9,798 nt of DNA from Deltaproteobacteria bacterium (GCA_024644775.1 JAHEHB010000188.1:1-9798); one strand, 5' to 3'. Counted from the first letter of the stretch, positions 1 through 7,215 are shown. The notes: generated from the letters alone by a model not told the origin. A program made the numbers and translations.

Positions 1-1
1 T

Positions 2-484
2 GCCTGCCGGAAAAGCTCGAGCCGCGATCATAGGATCGAATGCGAGCAATGGTGCGCGTCGGATCCGCGCTGTGTCAAATGTGACACCAACCGGGCCTGT
101 GGCGTCGGATATGAGCGCCTGAAAAGCTGGACCGGAGAGGGGGCCAACTGGCACGCATGCGCCGAAAAGTCACGCTCGGCAGCCAACCACCGCGCCTGTC
201 AAGATTGGTGCGCGGCGCGCAGCCAGTGTGTCAAATGCGACACCAATCGGGCCTGCGGCGTTGGATACGAGCGGCTAAAGAGCTGGACCGGCGCGGGCAC
301 GAACTGGCACGCCTGCGCCGAAAAATCGCGCTCGGCTGCCAACCACCGCGCCTGCCAAGATTGGTGCACGGCAAACGACGAGTGCGTCAAGTGCGACACC
401 AACCGGGCCTGCGGCCGCGGGTACAAAAGGCTCAAAAGCTGGACCGGCAAGGGAACCAATTGGCATGCCTGCAAGCGGCGTTAG
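2..484 (+). CDS. Cysteine-rich tandem-repeat protein, C-terminal part
   Basis: This is the 3' part of a gene that begins before the window; 160 residues are visible in frame 2, ending at TAG 482-484. The visible protein is three copies of a 52-residue unit plus a short basic tail ending HACKRR. Each full unit carries six cysteines in the pattern C-x12-C-x3-C-x5-C-x2-C-x5-C-x19, with conserved WC, CVKCDTNRAC, LKSWTG and NWHAC segments. Differences between the copies fall mostly at third codon positions, which shows that this frame is translated and under protein-level constraint; the longer open frames overlapping it are shadows. An even number of cysteines per unit, many W, R and K residues and no hydrophobic core helix suggest a secreted, disulfide-bonded or metal-binding repeat protein, but this is inference. 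I do not recognise the family. The signal peptide, if any, lies outside the window. The region is visibly more GC-rich than the intergenic sequence that follows. Confidence 0.85.
   Translation, partial: ACRKSSSRDHRIECEQWCASDPRCVKCDTNRACGVGYERLKSWTGEGANWHACAEKSRSAANHRACQDWCAARSQCVKCDTNRACGVGYERLKSWTGAGTNWHACAEKSRSAANHRACQDWCTANDECVKCDTNRACGRGYKRLKSWTGKGTNWHACKRR
5..472 (+). repeat. Three in-frame 52-residue (156-bp) tandem repeats
   Basis: Units run 5-157, 158-313 and 314-469, with the closing Cys codon at 470-472. The marker CVKC begins at 71, 227 and 383, so the period is exactly 156 bp. The first unit is one codon shorter (C-x11-C instead of C-x12-C) and is diverged in its first third. Units two and three are close to identical apart from synonymous changes and a variable stretch after the WC (AARSQ versus TANDE). 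The array presumably continues upstream of the window. Confidence 0.9.
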
Positions 485-513
485 ATATCGAAAGGAACGT
501 CGCCGACAAAATC

Positions 514-571
514 AAGGGGCGGCTCTGCCGTCCCTTAACCATCGGCGGACGTTCACCGCAGCCCCTTTTTT
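514..571 (+). terminator. Probable rho-independent terminator of the repeat-protein gene
   Basis: Thirty bases after the TAG stop is a strong hairpin: AAGGGGCGGC at 514-523 pairs with GCCGTCCCTT at 527-536 around a three-base loop, with one G-U pair. A T6 run at 566-571 follows GCCCC (561-565). AAGGGGC (514-520) could alternatively pair with GCCCCTT ending at 567, giving a longer structure that abuts the T run. Either fold suits a terminator, but the T run is not directly attached to the smaller hairpin. Confidence 0.5.
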
Positions 572-584
572 GTCTATTGGGGAG

Positions 585-716
585 TCAAAAAAACCGGGGG
601 AGATTACCATCGTGCCATCCGATCGTAAAAATTTAGACGCATGATTATGCCTGCAATACGCTAACGCATCTGTAAATTCTCAATAATTTCGAGTTAATGG
701 AACCCCGGTTTTTTGA
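585..716. repeat. Inverted repeat, 14-15 bp arms, in the 485-827 intergenic region
   Basis: TCAAAAAAACCGGGG at 585-599 is the reverse complement of CCCCGGTTTTTTGA at 703-716 apart from one A in the homopolymer. The arms enclose about 100 bp of unremarkable AT-rich sequence. Apart from the terminator and this repeat I see no gene in 485-827, and no convincing promoter for the downstream selenoprotein gene. The inverted repeat could be a small remnant element or chance, since the arms are of low complexity. Confidence 0.4.
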
Positions 717-827
717 TGGTAAAATTTGAAAACGGCTGAAACTCACGCAAAGGTGGTTCCAAAGAAAAAAAAAGATCAAACCATAAATGGTCTCGATGAA
801 TCGGGTTGATGAGGGAAAACAAGTTTG

Positions 828-1772
828 ATGCAAAGAATCCAGTGGATTTTTAATATATTTTATGTATTAATGTTTGTCATTTCTACAATGGGATGTCGAC
901 CTGTTGCCGTGGGTATGAGAGAATCGAAAGACGAGAACTCACTATACAATAGCTCGCGAAAATTATATAGCGTTGCGGTGGAATGGGTCGTTCAAGAGAC
1001 TTTTATGATGGATGAATCGCCCCTTGATGTTGAAGTTTCCCGAGACGGGGGTTGGATATTTGTTCTTACGGACAGGGGAAACGTCCTTGTATATTCTGCA
1101 AACGGTGGCCTGATAGACAGGATTTCAGTAGGTCCGGACGTGACTGGAATCAAGGTGGGGCCAGGCAAAGAGGCACTTCTCCTCATCAACCGGGGAAACA
1201 AGACGGTTCAGTTGATCGAACTCGAGTTTATTCGTCACATTGATGTTTCCGACTCCCCTTTCAAAGGGCCAGCTTATGCACCTGTCGTGATTGTCGTTTT
1301 TAGTGACTTCCAATGACCTCACTGTGCGAGGGTTTCCCCTCTACTCGAGCAGGTGCTTGAGAGGTATCCAGACAAGGTAAAACTGGTCTTTAAAAACTAC
1401 CCCCTGGATGATGATGGACCCTCGATGGAGACTGCGCTGGCCGCAAGCGCTGCTTACATGCAAGGTCGGTTCTGGGAGTTTCACGACCGGCTTTTCAATG
1501 AACCCGACAGATTAAATGATGAAAGGATCATAGAAATTGCTGCCGAAGTTGGGCTTGATGTGGCGCAATTTGAAGATGACCTGGAAGATCATAGAACCTC
1601 GGCACTGGTCAGAAGAGACATTTTGATCGGAGTTGAAGCCGGAGTGGATATGGTTCCTTCCGTATTTGTCAATGGTAGGCTTGTGAAGAATGGTTCCCTG
1701 GAGCGGCTTGAGACTCTGGTGCAGCGAGAGTTGGCAAATTCAGCTGAGAAAGATCCTAAGAGCGGGTCATGA
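828..1772 (+). CDS. Sec-containing DsbA-like thioredoxin-fold lipoprotein (U-P-H-C), UGA readthrough
   Basis: Predicted thiol:disulfide oxidoreductase of 314 residues including selenocysteine 163. The ATG at 828 has GAGG (811-814) upstream; a TTG one codon earlier is less likely. Residues 1-23 are a hydrophobic leader ending in a weak lipobox (STMGC), so lipid anchoring at Cys23 is possible. Residues about 64-135 form beta-propeller/NHL-like strands (LDVEVSRDGG, GNVLVYSANG). Residues about 150-305 are a DsbA/Thioredoxin_4 domain: VVIVVFSDFQ, then in-frame TGA at 1314-1316, then PHCARV, LVFKNYPL, FWEFHDRLF and the cis-proline loop MVPSVFVNG (Pro277). The TGA replaces the catalytic first cysteine of the canonical DsbA CPHC motif, the downstream frame stays open to 1772, and a SECIS-like hairpin follows. 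The only cysteines are Cys23 and resolving Cys166. Known Cys homologues share this architecture as far as I recall. Nonsense mutation is the alternative and is much less likely. The gene stands alone; the cell must encode selA, selB, selC and selD elsewhere. Confidence 0.92.
1338..1364 (+). promoter_or_regulatory. Bacterial SECIS-like hairpin inside the selenoprotein gene
   Basis: CTCGAGC (1344-1350) pairs with GCTTGAG (1355-1361), seven base pairs including one G-U, closing the four-base loop AGGU (1351-1354). CCT (1338-1340) can pair with AGG (1362-1364) below a three-base CUA bulge that contains a U, as in the E. coli fdhF element. The loop begins 34 bases after the UGA, within the 16-37 base spacing usually given for bacterial SECIS, and one of the first two loop bases is G, as expected. 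This would be the SelB binding site that recodes UGA 1314-1316. Confidence 0.75.
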
Positions 1773-1926
1773 GGCGCATTGGTAGTGATCAGCAACACCG
1801 ACCCCGAACGCTTAGGTACGAACGAATTGTACTTGCATAATTTCGAATCCTATAAAATTCCCTTTAGATCCTCCCGAAAGGTCAATTACCTATCTAATTG
1901 TTCCGTCTTAATTTTCAATGTGCGAG

Positions 1927-2556
1927 CTATTGTTTTACTTCAACCCGGTAACGGCCATGACCGTCCTCACTGATTCGAAAACCGGAAACATCGACATTGT
2001 GACCGATTTTCAGGGTTCTGGAATCATTTTCGTACAGGTGTGAGGCGACGCGATGCGGGGTTTTTTTCCCTCCTTCGCGGACCACAAACGTGTTGATAAT
2101 TACATTGCCGTTCACACAGGTGATGCGCACAGAAGAAACCTTTCGATTAACCGAAATTTCCCGTGCGTTTTTTCCCTTTACGTGAATTTCAGTGATATTA
2201 TACCACGCGTGAGAACCCGCCGTATCACCGGATGAGCCTGAGATCTTAAACCAGTCTCCCTCATGGATGCGAACCTTGTGTTGTTGGCCGTCTTTTTTGT
2301 AGACCACCTTCAGTTCCTTCGGTTGGCCGTGAACCGGATCACCGCCGAGACTGCGATTGGTCACTTGCATATTGATGGAATCTCCCCGAACATATCTCTG
2401 GACACGCTCGGTAACATCTCTATAGTTGCCCTGAACGCCGTATCTCGCTTTAATGATGCGCAACTTTTTTTTAGCCGTTGCTTCCTGTGAGAAGACGGAA
2501 AAAAGACAAAAAAGAGACACCGACAGAACGATGAGATTTGTTCGAAATACCTTCAT
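1927..2556 (-). CDS. Secreted DUF3395-like beta-rich protein
   Basis: A 209-residue protein with a clear signal peptide: KVFRTN, a hydrophobic stretch (LIVLSVSLFCLFSVF), then an ATA-K cleavage site near residue 28. The start is well supported by a strong Shine-Dalgarno AGGAGGA (complement of 2561-2567) five to six bases before the ATG. Residues about 33-100 (IIKARYG, DVTERVQRYV, LGGDPVHGQPKELKVVYKK) resemble the DUF3395 / DnaJC11 C-terminal type domain found in assorted bacterial secreted proteins. Residues about 120-209 repeat alternating beta-strand patterns (VSSVRITCVNGNVIINTFVV, GRYRVEVK) and probably form a second beta-sandwich. Function unknown; a periplasmic or surface location is inferred from the signal peptide. 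It is transcribed towards the selenoprotein gene with a 154-bp gap and no shared operon. The domain assignment is from memory of the motif and is moderate. Confidence 0.8.
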   Translation of the reverse strand: MKVFRTNLIVLSVSLFCLFSVFSQEATAKKKLRIIKARYGVQGNYRDVTERVQRYVRGDSINMQVTNRSLGGDPVHGQPKELKVVYKKDGQQHKVRIHEGDWFKISGSSGDTAGSHAWYNITEIHVKGKNAREISVNRKVSSVRITCVNGNVIINTFVVREGGKKTPHRVASHLYENDSRTLKIGHNVDVSGFRISEDGHGRYRVEVKQ

Positions 2557-2689
2557 AAGATCCTCCTTTCGGTTTGTTGCGTTTAAAAAGCGCAGTTAGG
2601 CCCAGCAGAAACATAGCTGCGATAGGGGCAGGTACTTTACTATTTCAAAATGATGTGATTGCTGCTGTGGCTGCTAATAAAAGACTTCA

Positions 2690-2960
2690 TTATCGCCGGA
2701 AGTCAGGCATTTTGATATTATTTGAAAAATTATTCTGGATCTCAATCGTCAGATATCCGCCAACCTCTTTAGCGAAAAAATCCCATTCTAACCCGCTACC
2801 GGCTTAGGGGTCTTATCTCTTTTGGACATAAAGTGATCTTTGAATCTGAGATAATTGACAGAAACAAATTCTTTGGTACCGATGATTCCTGAAATTTCGA
2901 TTATATTTCCGCAAGTATCTTTGTGATCTGCTCGGGTGAAGGAAGCAGGTTTTTCATCAT
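2690..2960 (-). pseudogene. Possible decayed small gene downstream of etfA
   Basis: An ATG at 2960-2958 overlaps the etfA stop (ATGA) and reads MMKNLLPSPEQITKILAEI before TAA at 2901. A second frame (2970-2788) reads protein-like sequence including CGNIIEISGIIGTKEF and VNYLRFKDHF, ending PKPVAG. Immediately beyond, in a third frame (2803-2690), comes LEWDFFAKEVGGYLTIEIQ and then MPDFRR and a stop. The fragments run end to end and look like natural protein, so two frameshifts in one gene of about 90 codons would explain them. No Shine-Dalgarno is visible. I do not recognise the family. It could equally be noncoding sequence that happens to look protein-like. The rest of 2557-2956 holds no other gene that I can support. 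Confidence 0.3.
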
Positions 2961-3940
2961 TTTGTTTCTTTTATTTTTTCAGCTAACTTCGGAACCAAGT
3001 CCAAAATGTCTGCCACAACTCCGACATCGGCGACTTGGAATATGGGGGCTTTGGGGTTTTTGTTGACGGCAACTACAAACGGAGCGCCTTTAACCCCGCC
3101 CATATGTTGGAAAGATCCGCTGATCCCCAGTGCCAAATATACCTTGGGTTTTACGGTCTGACCGGAGGTTCCCACCTGGCGTGACTTTTCCATCCATTTC
3201 GCATCCACAATGGGCCGGGAGCAGGATACGACTCCTCCCATGATTTCAGCCAAATCAGAGACCATTTCCAGATTATCTTCATCCTCGATTCCGCGGCCCA
3301 CGGAAATCAGGATATCGGATTTGGTGATGTCCACATCGCCCACCTCTGCTTCCACCAGCTCGACAAAGCGTCGATTTGCCCCGGGAATGTCTCCTGCAGT
3401 GGCATCGGCTGTTTTGTCTATGATCTGACCGTTTTGTCCTTTGCTTTCATCTGCCTGAAACGATCCCGGCCGGATCGTAATGACGGCTCCCCCGGATATA
3501 TCACAACTCATATGGGCGCTTACCTGGCCGCTGTGTTCCTCCCGCACCGCCTTCAGTTTTCCGTCTTCTACCCCCGAAATATCGACGGCATCCGGAAGAA
3601 AGGCGGCATCCAATTTTATTGATAGCCCAGGAGCGAGGTCCATTCCGAAGTGTTCATGGGGCAGCAATACGATGCTGTTTTTTGGCAGGATGCGAACCAT
3701 TAGCCCCCGAATAATTTCCGCATTGGGATAGGACAGGGCGTCGTGATCGATTTCCCAGACTTCTTGATAAGACGCACAGAGCTCATTGCAGACAGATTCA
3801 AGCCCAGCGCCGGATCCGAAAACAAGCGCGGTTACGGTGGCATCCGGAAACATCTTTTTTGCAGCGGTAATCATCTCAAGGGACGTATCATCCACGTTGC
3901 CTTCTGAATGAATAACATATGCATATACCACGTCAGCCAT
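2957..3940 (-). CDS. etfA: Electron transfer flavoprotein alpha subunit
   Basis: ETF alpha, 327 residues, the usual length. It carries the FAD that accepts electrons from acyl-CoA dehydrogenases through EtfB and hands them to a membrane oxidoreductase. The N-terminal alpha/beta domain spans about 1-195. The C-terminal FAD domain shows SRPIVDAKWM (241-250), the QVGTSGQTVKP loop (255-265), the signature VYLALGISGSFQHMGG (267-282) and the closing NKNPKAPIFQVADVGVVADI (293-312), all typical of the family. The ATG overlaps the etfB TAA by one base (TAATG), with GGAGG nine bases upstream, so the two subunits are translationally coupled. Two stops in tandem (TGATGA) end the gene. It is the last clear gene of the etfBA unit, in keeping with the upstream Fe-S oxidoreductase and the nearby acyl-CoA dehydrogenase. 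Confidence 0.96.
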   Translation of the reverse strand: MADVVYAYVIHSEGNVDDTSLEMITAAKKMFPDATVTALVFGSGAGLESVCNELCASYQEVWEIDHDALSYPNAEIIRGLMVRILPKNSIVLLPHEHFGMDLAPGLSIKLDAAFLPDAVDISGVEDGKLKAVREEHSGQVSAHMSCDISGGAVITIRPGSFQADESKGQNGQIIDKTADATAGDIPGANRRFVELVEAEVGDVDITKSDILISVGRGIEDEDNLEMVSDLAEIMGGVVSCSRPIVDAKWMEKSRQVGTSGQTVKPKVYLALGISGSFQHMGGVKGAPFVVAVNKNPKAPIFQVADVGVVADILDLVPKLAEKIKETK

Positions 3941-4731
3941 TATTTGATACCTCCTTTGGATTTTAGATGCTCCATCAGTTTGTCCAGGATTTCATCGGTA
4001 TTTCCCTCCAGCATTTCTGCGCCTTCGCCCAGTTCCGGTACAAAGTAGTCTACGCGTTTGACTTTGGCACCTGCTACTCCCGCTGCGTCCGGGTCGAGGC
4101 CAAGGTCTGCAGCGCCATAAACCGGAATCTCCATGGATGCCACTTTTCGAATGCCACGGATTCCCACATAACGCGGCTCATTGATTCCCGTCTGAATGGA
4201 GAGCACACACGGCAGATCCATCTCATTCATTTCCTGGTTTCCGCCGGCGATTTCCCTGCCCGCCTTGATTTTTTTTTCATCCAAGACGTCGATAATATTC
4301 ACCAGAGACGCATACGGCCAGTCCAGCATTGCCGCCAACATCCCGCCGATTTGGCAGGCGCCGTCGTCTGCCTGCGCTCCGGTGAGGATAAGATCGTATT
4401 GTCCCTTTTCGACTGCAGCCTTTAGTACGGCTGCGATACCTTTCCCGTCGGACCCTTGAAACGCATCGTCGGCAAGCAATAGACCTTTATCTGCACCCAT
4501 GGCCATCTCCCGGCGGAGTACCTCTTCTGCTTCTTCATCGCCGACCGAAACGACGGTTACCGAGCCGCCCACCTTGTCGCGAATTTGAATTGCCTCTTCG
4601 ACCGCATAATTGTCCCATTCGTTTACCGAGTATACCAGGTCGTCCCGTTCGATGTCGGAACCGTCCCGGTTCACCGAGATCTCGTTTTCCGCGGTATCTG
4701 GAACCCGTTTTACACATACCAAAATCTCCAT
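3940..4731 (-). CDS. etfB: Electron transfer flavoprotein beta subunit
   Basis: ETF beta, 263 residues, full length. The N-terminus MEILVCVKRVPDT is typical, followed by VNEWDNYAVEEA (36-47), a variant of the usual NPFDEIALEEA stretch. The nucleotide-binding segment is DLILTGAQADDGACQIGGML (113-132), corresponding to the AMP site of housekeeping ETFs. LSIQTGINEPRYVGIRGIRK (177-196) matches the conserved region that contacts acyl-CoA dehydrogenase. The start is fixed by GGAGG six bases before the ATG. It is first of the etfBA pair and lies 388 bp downstream of the Fe-S oxidoreductase gene on the same strand. Whether this ETF is bifurcating or not cannot be settled by eye; the presence of a quinone-type oxidoreductase next door favours the simple electron-carrier role in beta-oxidation. 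Confidence 0.96.
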   Translation of the reverse strand: MEILVCVKRVPDTAENEISVNRDGSDIERDDLVYSVNEWDNYAVEEAIQIRDKVGGSVTVVSVGDEEAEEVLRREMAMGADKGLLLADDAFQGSDGKGIAAVLKAAVEKGQYDLILTGAQADDGACQIGGMLAAMLDWPYASLVNIIDVLDEKKIKAGREIAGGNQEMNEMDLPCVLSIQTGINEPRYVGIRGIRKVASMEIPVYGAADLGLDPDAAGVAGAKVKRVDYFVPELGEGAEMLEGNTDEILDKLMEHLKSKGGIK

Positions 4732-4793
4732 AGGTTTCCTCCAAGGTATCCGTAATTATAAAATTTTTCATAATACTTTGCTTTTTTGAAATA

Positions 4794-5024
4794 GCCACAG
4801 ACTCACACAGAAAAATACAAAAATAACAAAAAGATAATCAATCGTAAACCATTCCGATCCATCGCGCAAAGGCACGACTGACGGTAAATGCGTTTGCACC
4901 GCAACAAACAACACCTAACACCGCTAGTGGATATGGAGCCTACTACATATCAAAGTCATCATACAAACGGAAAATCAACAAATAGGGATAATTATATCTG
5001 TGTTTTTCTGTGTGAATCTGTGGC
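4794..5024. repeat. 231-bp element bounded by 26-bp inverted repeats
   Basis: GCCACAGACTCACACAG at the left end (arm 4794-4819) is matched in inverted orientation by CTGTGTGAATCTGTGGC at the right end (arm 4999-5024), with 2 mismatches over 26 bp. The interior, about 180 bp, shows no credible coding frame. It fills most of the 388-bp gap between the Fe-S oxidoreductase stop and the etfB start, so it has the size and form of a non-autonomous MITE-like element, although I see no convincing target-site duplication. Nothing else in 4732-5119 was recognised. Confidence 0.7.
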
Positions 5025-5119
5025 AAATAATTCGTGTTCATCTGAGGCTATTTATTTCATTAGGCTAAAATAATACGTTTTTCATTATCAGGTTTAAACG
5101 CCTTGTTCAACGTCAATGA

Positions 5120-7186
5120 TTAATTGTTGGGTATTAAGTGTTGGGCGACCAGTTGAACAAGGTCGATTACTTCCATTTTTCCCTCCAGCCCGGAGGTCTT
5201 GATGGCATCTTCAATATTGATCATGCAAAAAGGACATGCAGTGACAACGACCGTCGCCCCGGCATCGTTCGCCATTTCAACTCGCAACTGCCCCATCCGT
5301 TTCTCTTCAATGGGTTCATAGTAAAGCATCAAGCCTCCGCCACCGCAACAGAAGGAGCGATCCTTGCATTTTACCATTTCCACTCGTCGAATGCCCGGAA
5401 TGGCATCGATTACCTGCCGGGGTGTGTCATACATTCCATTGTGGCGACCGAGATAACAGGGATCGTGATAGGTGTAAATCTTATCCGGATGTTCATTGTT
5501 TTTTAAGCGAATTTTTCCCGCTTCAATTGCCGTGGCGATAAATTGACTGATATGTTCTACCGGCGGAATATCGGTATAATCGTGTATTAAGGCATTGTAA
5601 GCGTGTGGATCCGCCGTAACAACGTGGTTAGCCCCTGAATCTAAAATCGCATCGATATTGCTGTCTCTCAACTGCCAAAACAGTGTTTCTTCACCAAATC
5701 GTCTCACCTCATGTCCACTGTCTTTTTCCGCCGGACCTAGAATGCCAAAATCGGTTTGAGCGGCATTTAAGATTCTTACGGTTGCCCGCGCAATTTCCTG
5801 TGTCGTGTCATCATAAGATGTCGCACTGTCCACAAAATAAAGTGTGCTTGCGGTCTCCTTTCCGTTGTCCAATCGCTTTACCGTATCTTCCTCGGGCAAA
5901 TCGGCCGTCCAGTCCGCCCGCTTTTTTTCCATTTTGCCGTAGGGATTGCCTCGTTTTTCCAGAGCCTGGAGGGGTTTTTGCAAAGATTGAGGAACGAGTC
6001 CGTCATCGACCATACCCCGCCGAACATCCACGATTTTGTCGATATATTCAATCAAGAGAGGACATTCTTCTTCGCAAGCCCCACAGGTCGTGCATGACCA
6101 GATTTCATCTTCTTCCAACACGTTTCCCATGAGTGGCCGGCCGTTTTGGTTGTTTCCCCAGATGGGGTAGGCCCGATAGCAATAATCCCGGGATTTTATG
6201 GAAATAAACCGTGGAGACAGGGGGCGTCCAACGGCGTTTGCCGGACAATGATCGGAGCAACGCCCGCAGTCGGCACAAGAATAAAAATCGAGCACATGTT
6301 TCCACGTAAAGTCTTCAAATTTTTTGACACCAAAGGATTCAAGCGATTCGATCTCCTCTTCGGAACGGCCCCATTGAACCGGCTTTACGGTTCCTTTGTT
6401 GAGTTTCATGGAAAATAGATTCGGAATTGCGGTGATCAAATGAAAAAAGCGACCGAACGGTAGAAAACATAGAAAGGAAAAGAACATTAATTCGTGTATG
6501 TAATAAGCGTTGAGATGGATATTTTGCAACTGGTGCGGGGAGGCGTCAGAAAAGAGGTTGATAACAAACCAAATTCCGGTTCCTGGGATCAGTAGCTGGG
6601 TGTCGTACCCTTTCTGAGTTTGAGCCGCTACCAGGCTTCCCTGAAAGAACATATCGGACAGCATCAACCCCGTTACCAGCGAAAGCGCTACCAGCGTCTC
6701 CCAGGAACGATCTTTACCATACCGGTCAGGTACGGTATAGCGTTTAGGCTTAAAAAAGATTCTCCGTAATAGGGCAAATACGGCGGCAAGAAGAACAAAT
6801 GTGGCGACAGGATCTTTCACAAATGTATAGATAGATCCCAACACACCTCCCAAGCCCGGCAAGGCAAAGCCGTCCCATATTCCAAGCAACGGCAGGGTAA
6901 TCCAGCGCAACGCAATGATGATAAAACCAGTCATGATGGTGATGTGTATAACGCTTACGAGCAGATACCGGGGCATGCGATGATGGGGAAGGAGATAGGT
7001 GTTAACAATGCGTTCTAATATGCGATCGTCACGGGGATCGGATGCTGCTTTTTGCAAAGGTGCAAGCCGTTTACGAATGATAAATAGGAAGATGCCAAGT
7101 CCGACGAGCGGGATAAGAATTGAAAAAACGATGGTGGGAATCCCAATAACAGTTGCCTTTGCGGGGGAGATGAGCACAGTTTCCAT
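5120..7186 (-). CDS. Membrane Fe-S oxidoreductase, likely EtfAB:quinone oxidoreductase (DUF224/CCG type)
   Basis: A 688-residue integral membrane protein likely to move electrons from EtfAB to menaquinone, the role established for DUF224/EMO proteins of Geobacter and syntrophs; assignment here rests on domain order and on etfBA downstream. The N-terminal NarI-like part (about 1-260) has five to six hydrophobic segments (17-37, 74-98, 127-147, 161-180, 230-257). Two ferredoxin-type 4Fe-4S motifs follow: C304, C307, C310, C314 and C365, C368, C371, C375. The C-terminal half has two CCG-type repeats. The second is intact (C577; C613-C614 in CCGGGG; C651 and C654 in ACPFC). The first has lost its expected cysteines: FVDSATSYD, EKDSG and ADPHA replace the usual GC, KCTG and CPHC. 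An in-frame TAA four codons upstream fixes the start at 7186; AAGGAG (7206-7211) lies an unusually long 19 bases away. Confidence 0.9.
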   Translation of the reverse strand: METVLISPAKATVIGIPTIVFSILIPLVGLGIFLFIIRKRLAPLQKAASDPRDDRILERIVNTYLLPHHRMPRYLLVSVIHITIMTGFIIIALRWITLPLLGIWDGFALPGLGGVLGSIYTFVKDPVATFVLLAAVFALLRRIFFKPKRYTVPDRYGKDRSWETLVALSLVTGLMLSDMFFQGSLVAAQTQKGYDTQLLIPGTGIWFVINLFSDASPHQLQNIHLNAYYIHELMFFSFLCFLPFGRFFHLITAIPNLFSMKLNKGTVKPVQWGRSEEEIESLESFGVKKFEDFTWKHVLDFYSCADCGRCSDHCPANAVGRPLSPRFISIKSRDYCYRAYPIWGNNQNGRPLMGNVLEEDEIWSCTTCGACEEECPLLIEYIDKIVDVRRGMVDDGLVPQSLQKPLQALEKRGNPYGKMEKKRADWTADLPEEDTVKRLDNGKETASTLYFVDSATSYDDTTQEIARATVRILNAAQTDFGILGPAEKDSGHEVRRFGEETLFWQLRDSNIDAILDSGANHVVTADPHAYNALIHDYTDIPPVEHISQFIATAIEAGKIRLKNNEHPDKIYTYHDPCYLGRHNGMYDTPRQVIDAIPGIRRVEMVKCKDRSFCCGGGGLMLYYEPIEEKRMGQLRVEMANDAGATVVVTACPFCMINIEDAIKTSGLEGKMEVIDLVQLVAQHLIPNN

Positions 7187-7215
7187 TTTTTTACTTTATT
7201 ATATACTCCTTCTAT

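Noticed and set aside
157..636. Open frame of 159 codons overlapping the repeat gene, and antisense frames at 199-474
   Set aside because: They shadow the cysteine-rich repeat frame. The codon-level substitution pattern between repeat units supports frame 2 only; the antisense frame appears repetitive because the DNA is repetitive.
1353..1772. Separate thioredoxin-like gene starting at GTG 1353
   Set aside because: It would lack the first strand and the active-site motif, and has no ribosome binding site. It is the continuation of 828-1772 after the UGA.
1883..1900. CAATTA/TAATTG hairpin between the selenoprotein and the DUF3395-like gene, considered as a terminator
   Set aside because: Six AT-rich pairs without a solid T run on either side; too weak to call.
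2574..2807. Plus-strand open frame of 77 codons
   Set aside because: No ribosome binding site and no recognisable protein character; it runs antisense to the relic-like minus-strand stretches.
4888..5073. Plus-strand open frame of 61 codons in the gap before etfB
   Set aside because: It runs through the right arm of the inverted-repeat element, with low-quality composition and no start signals.
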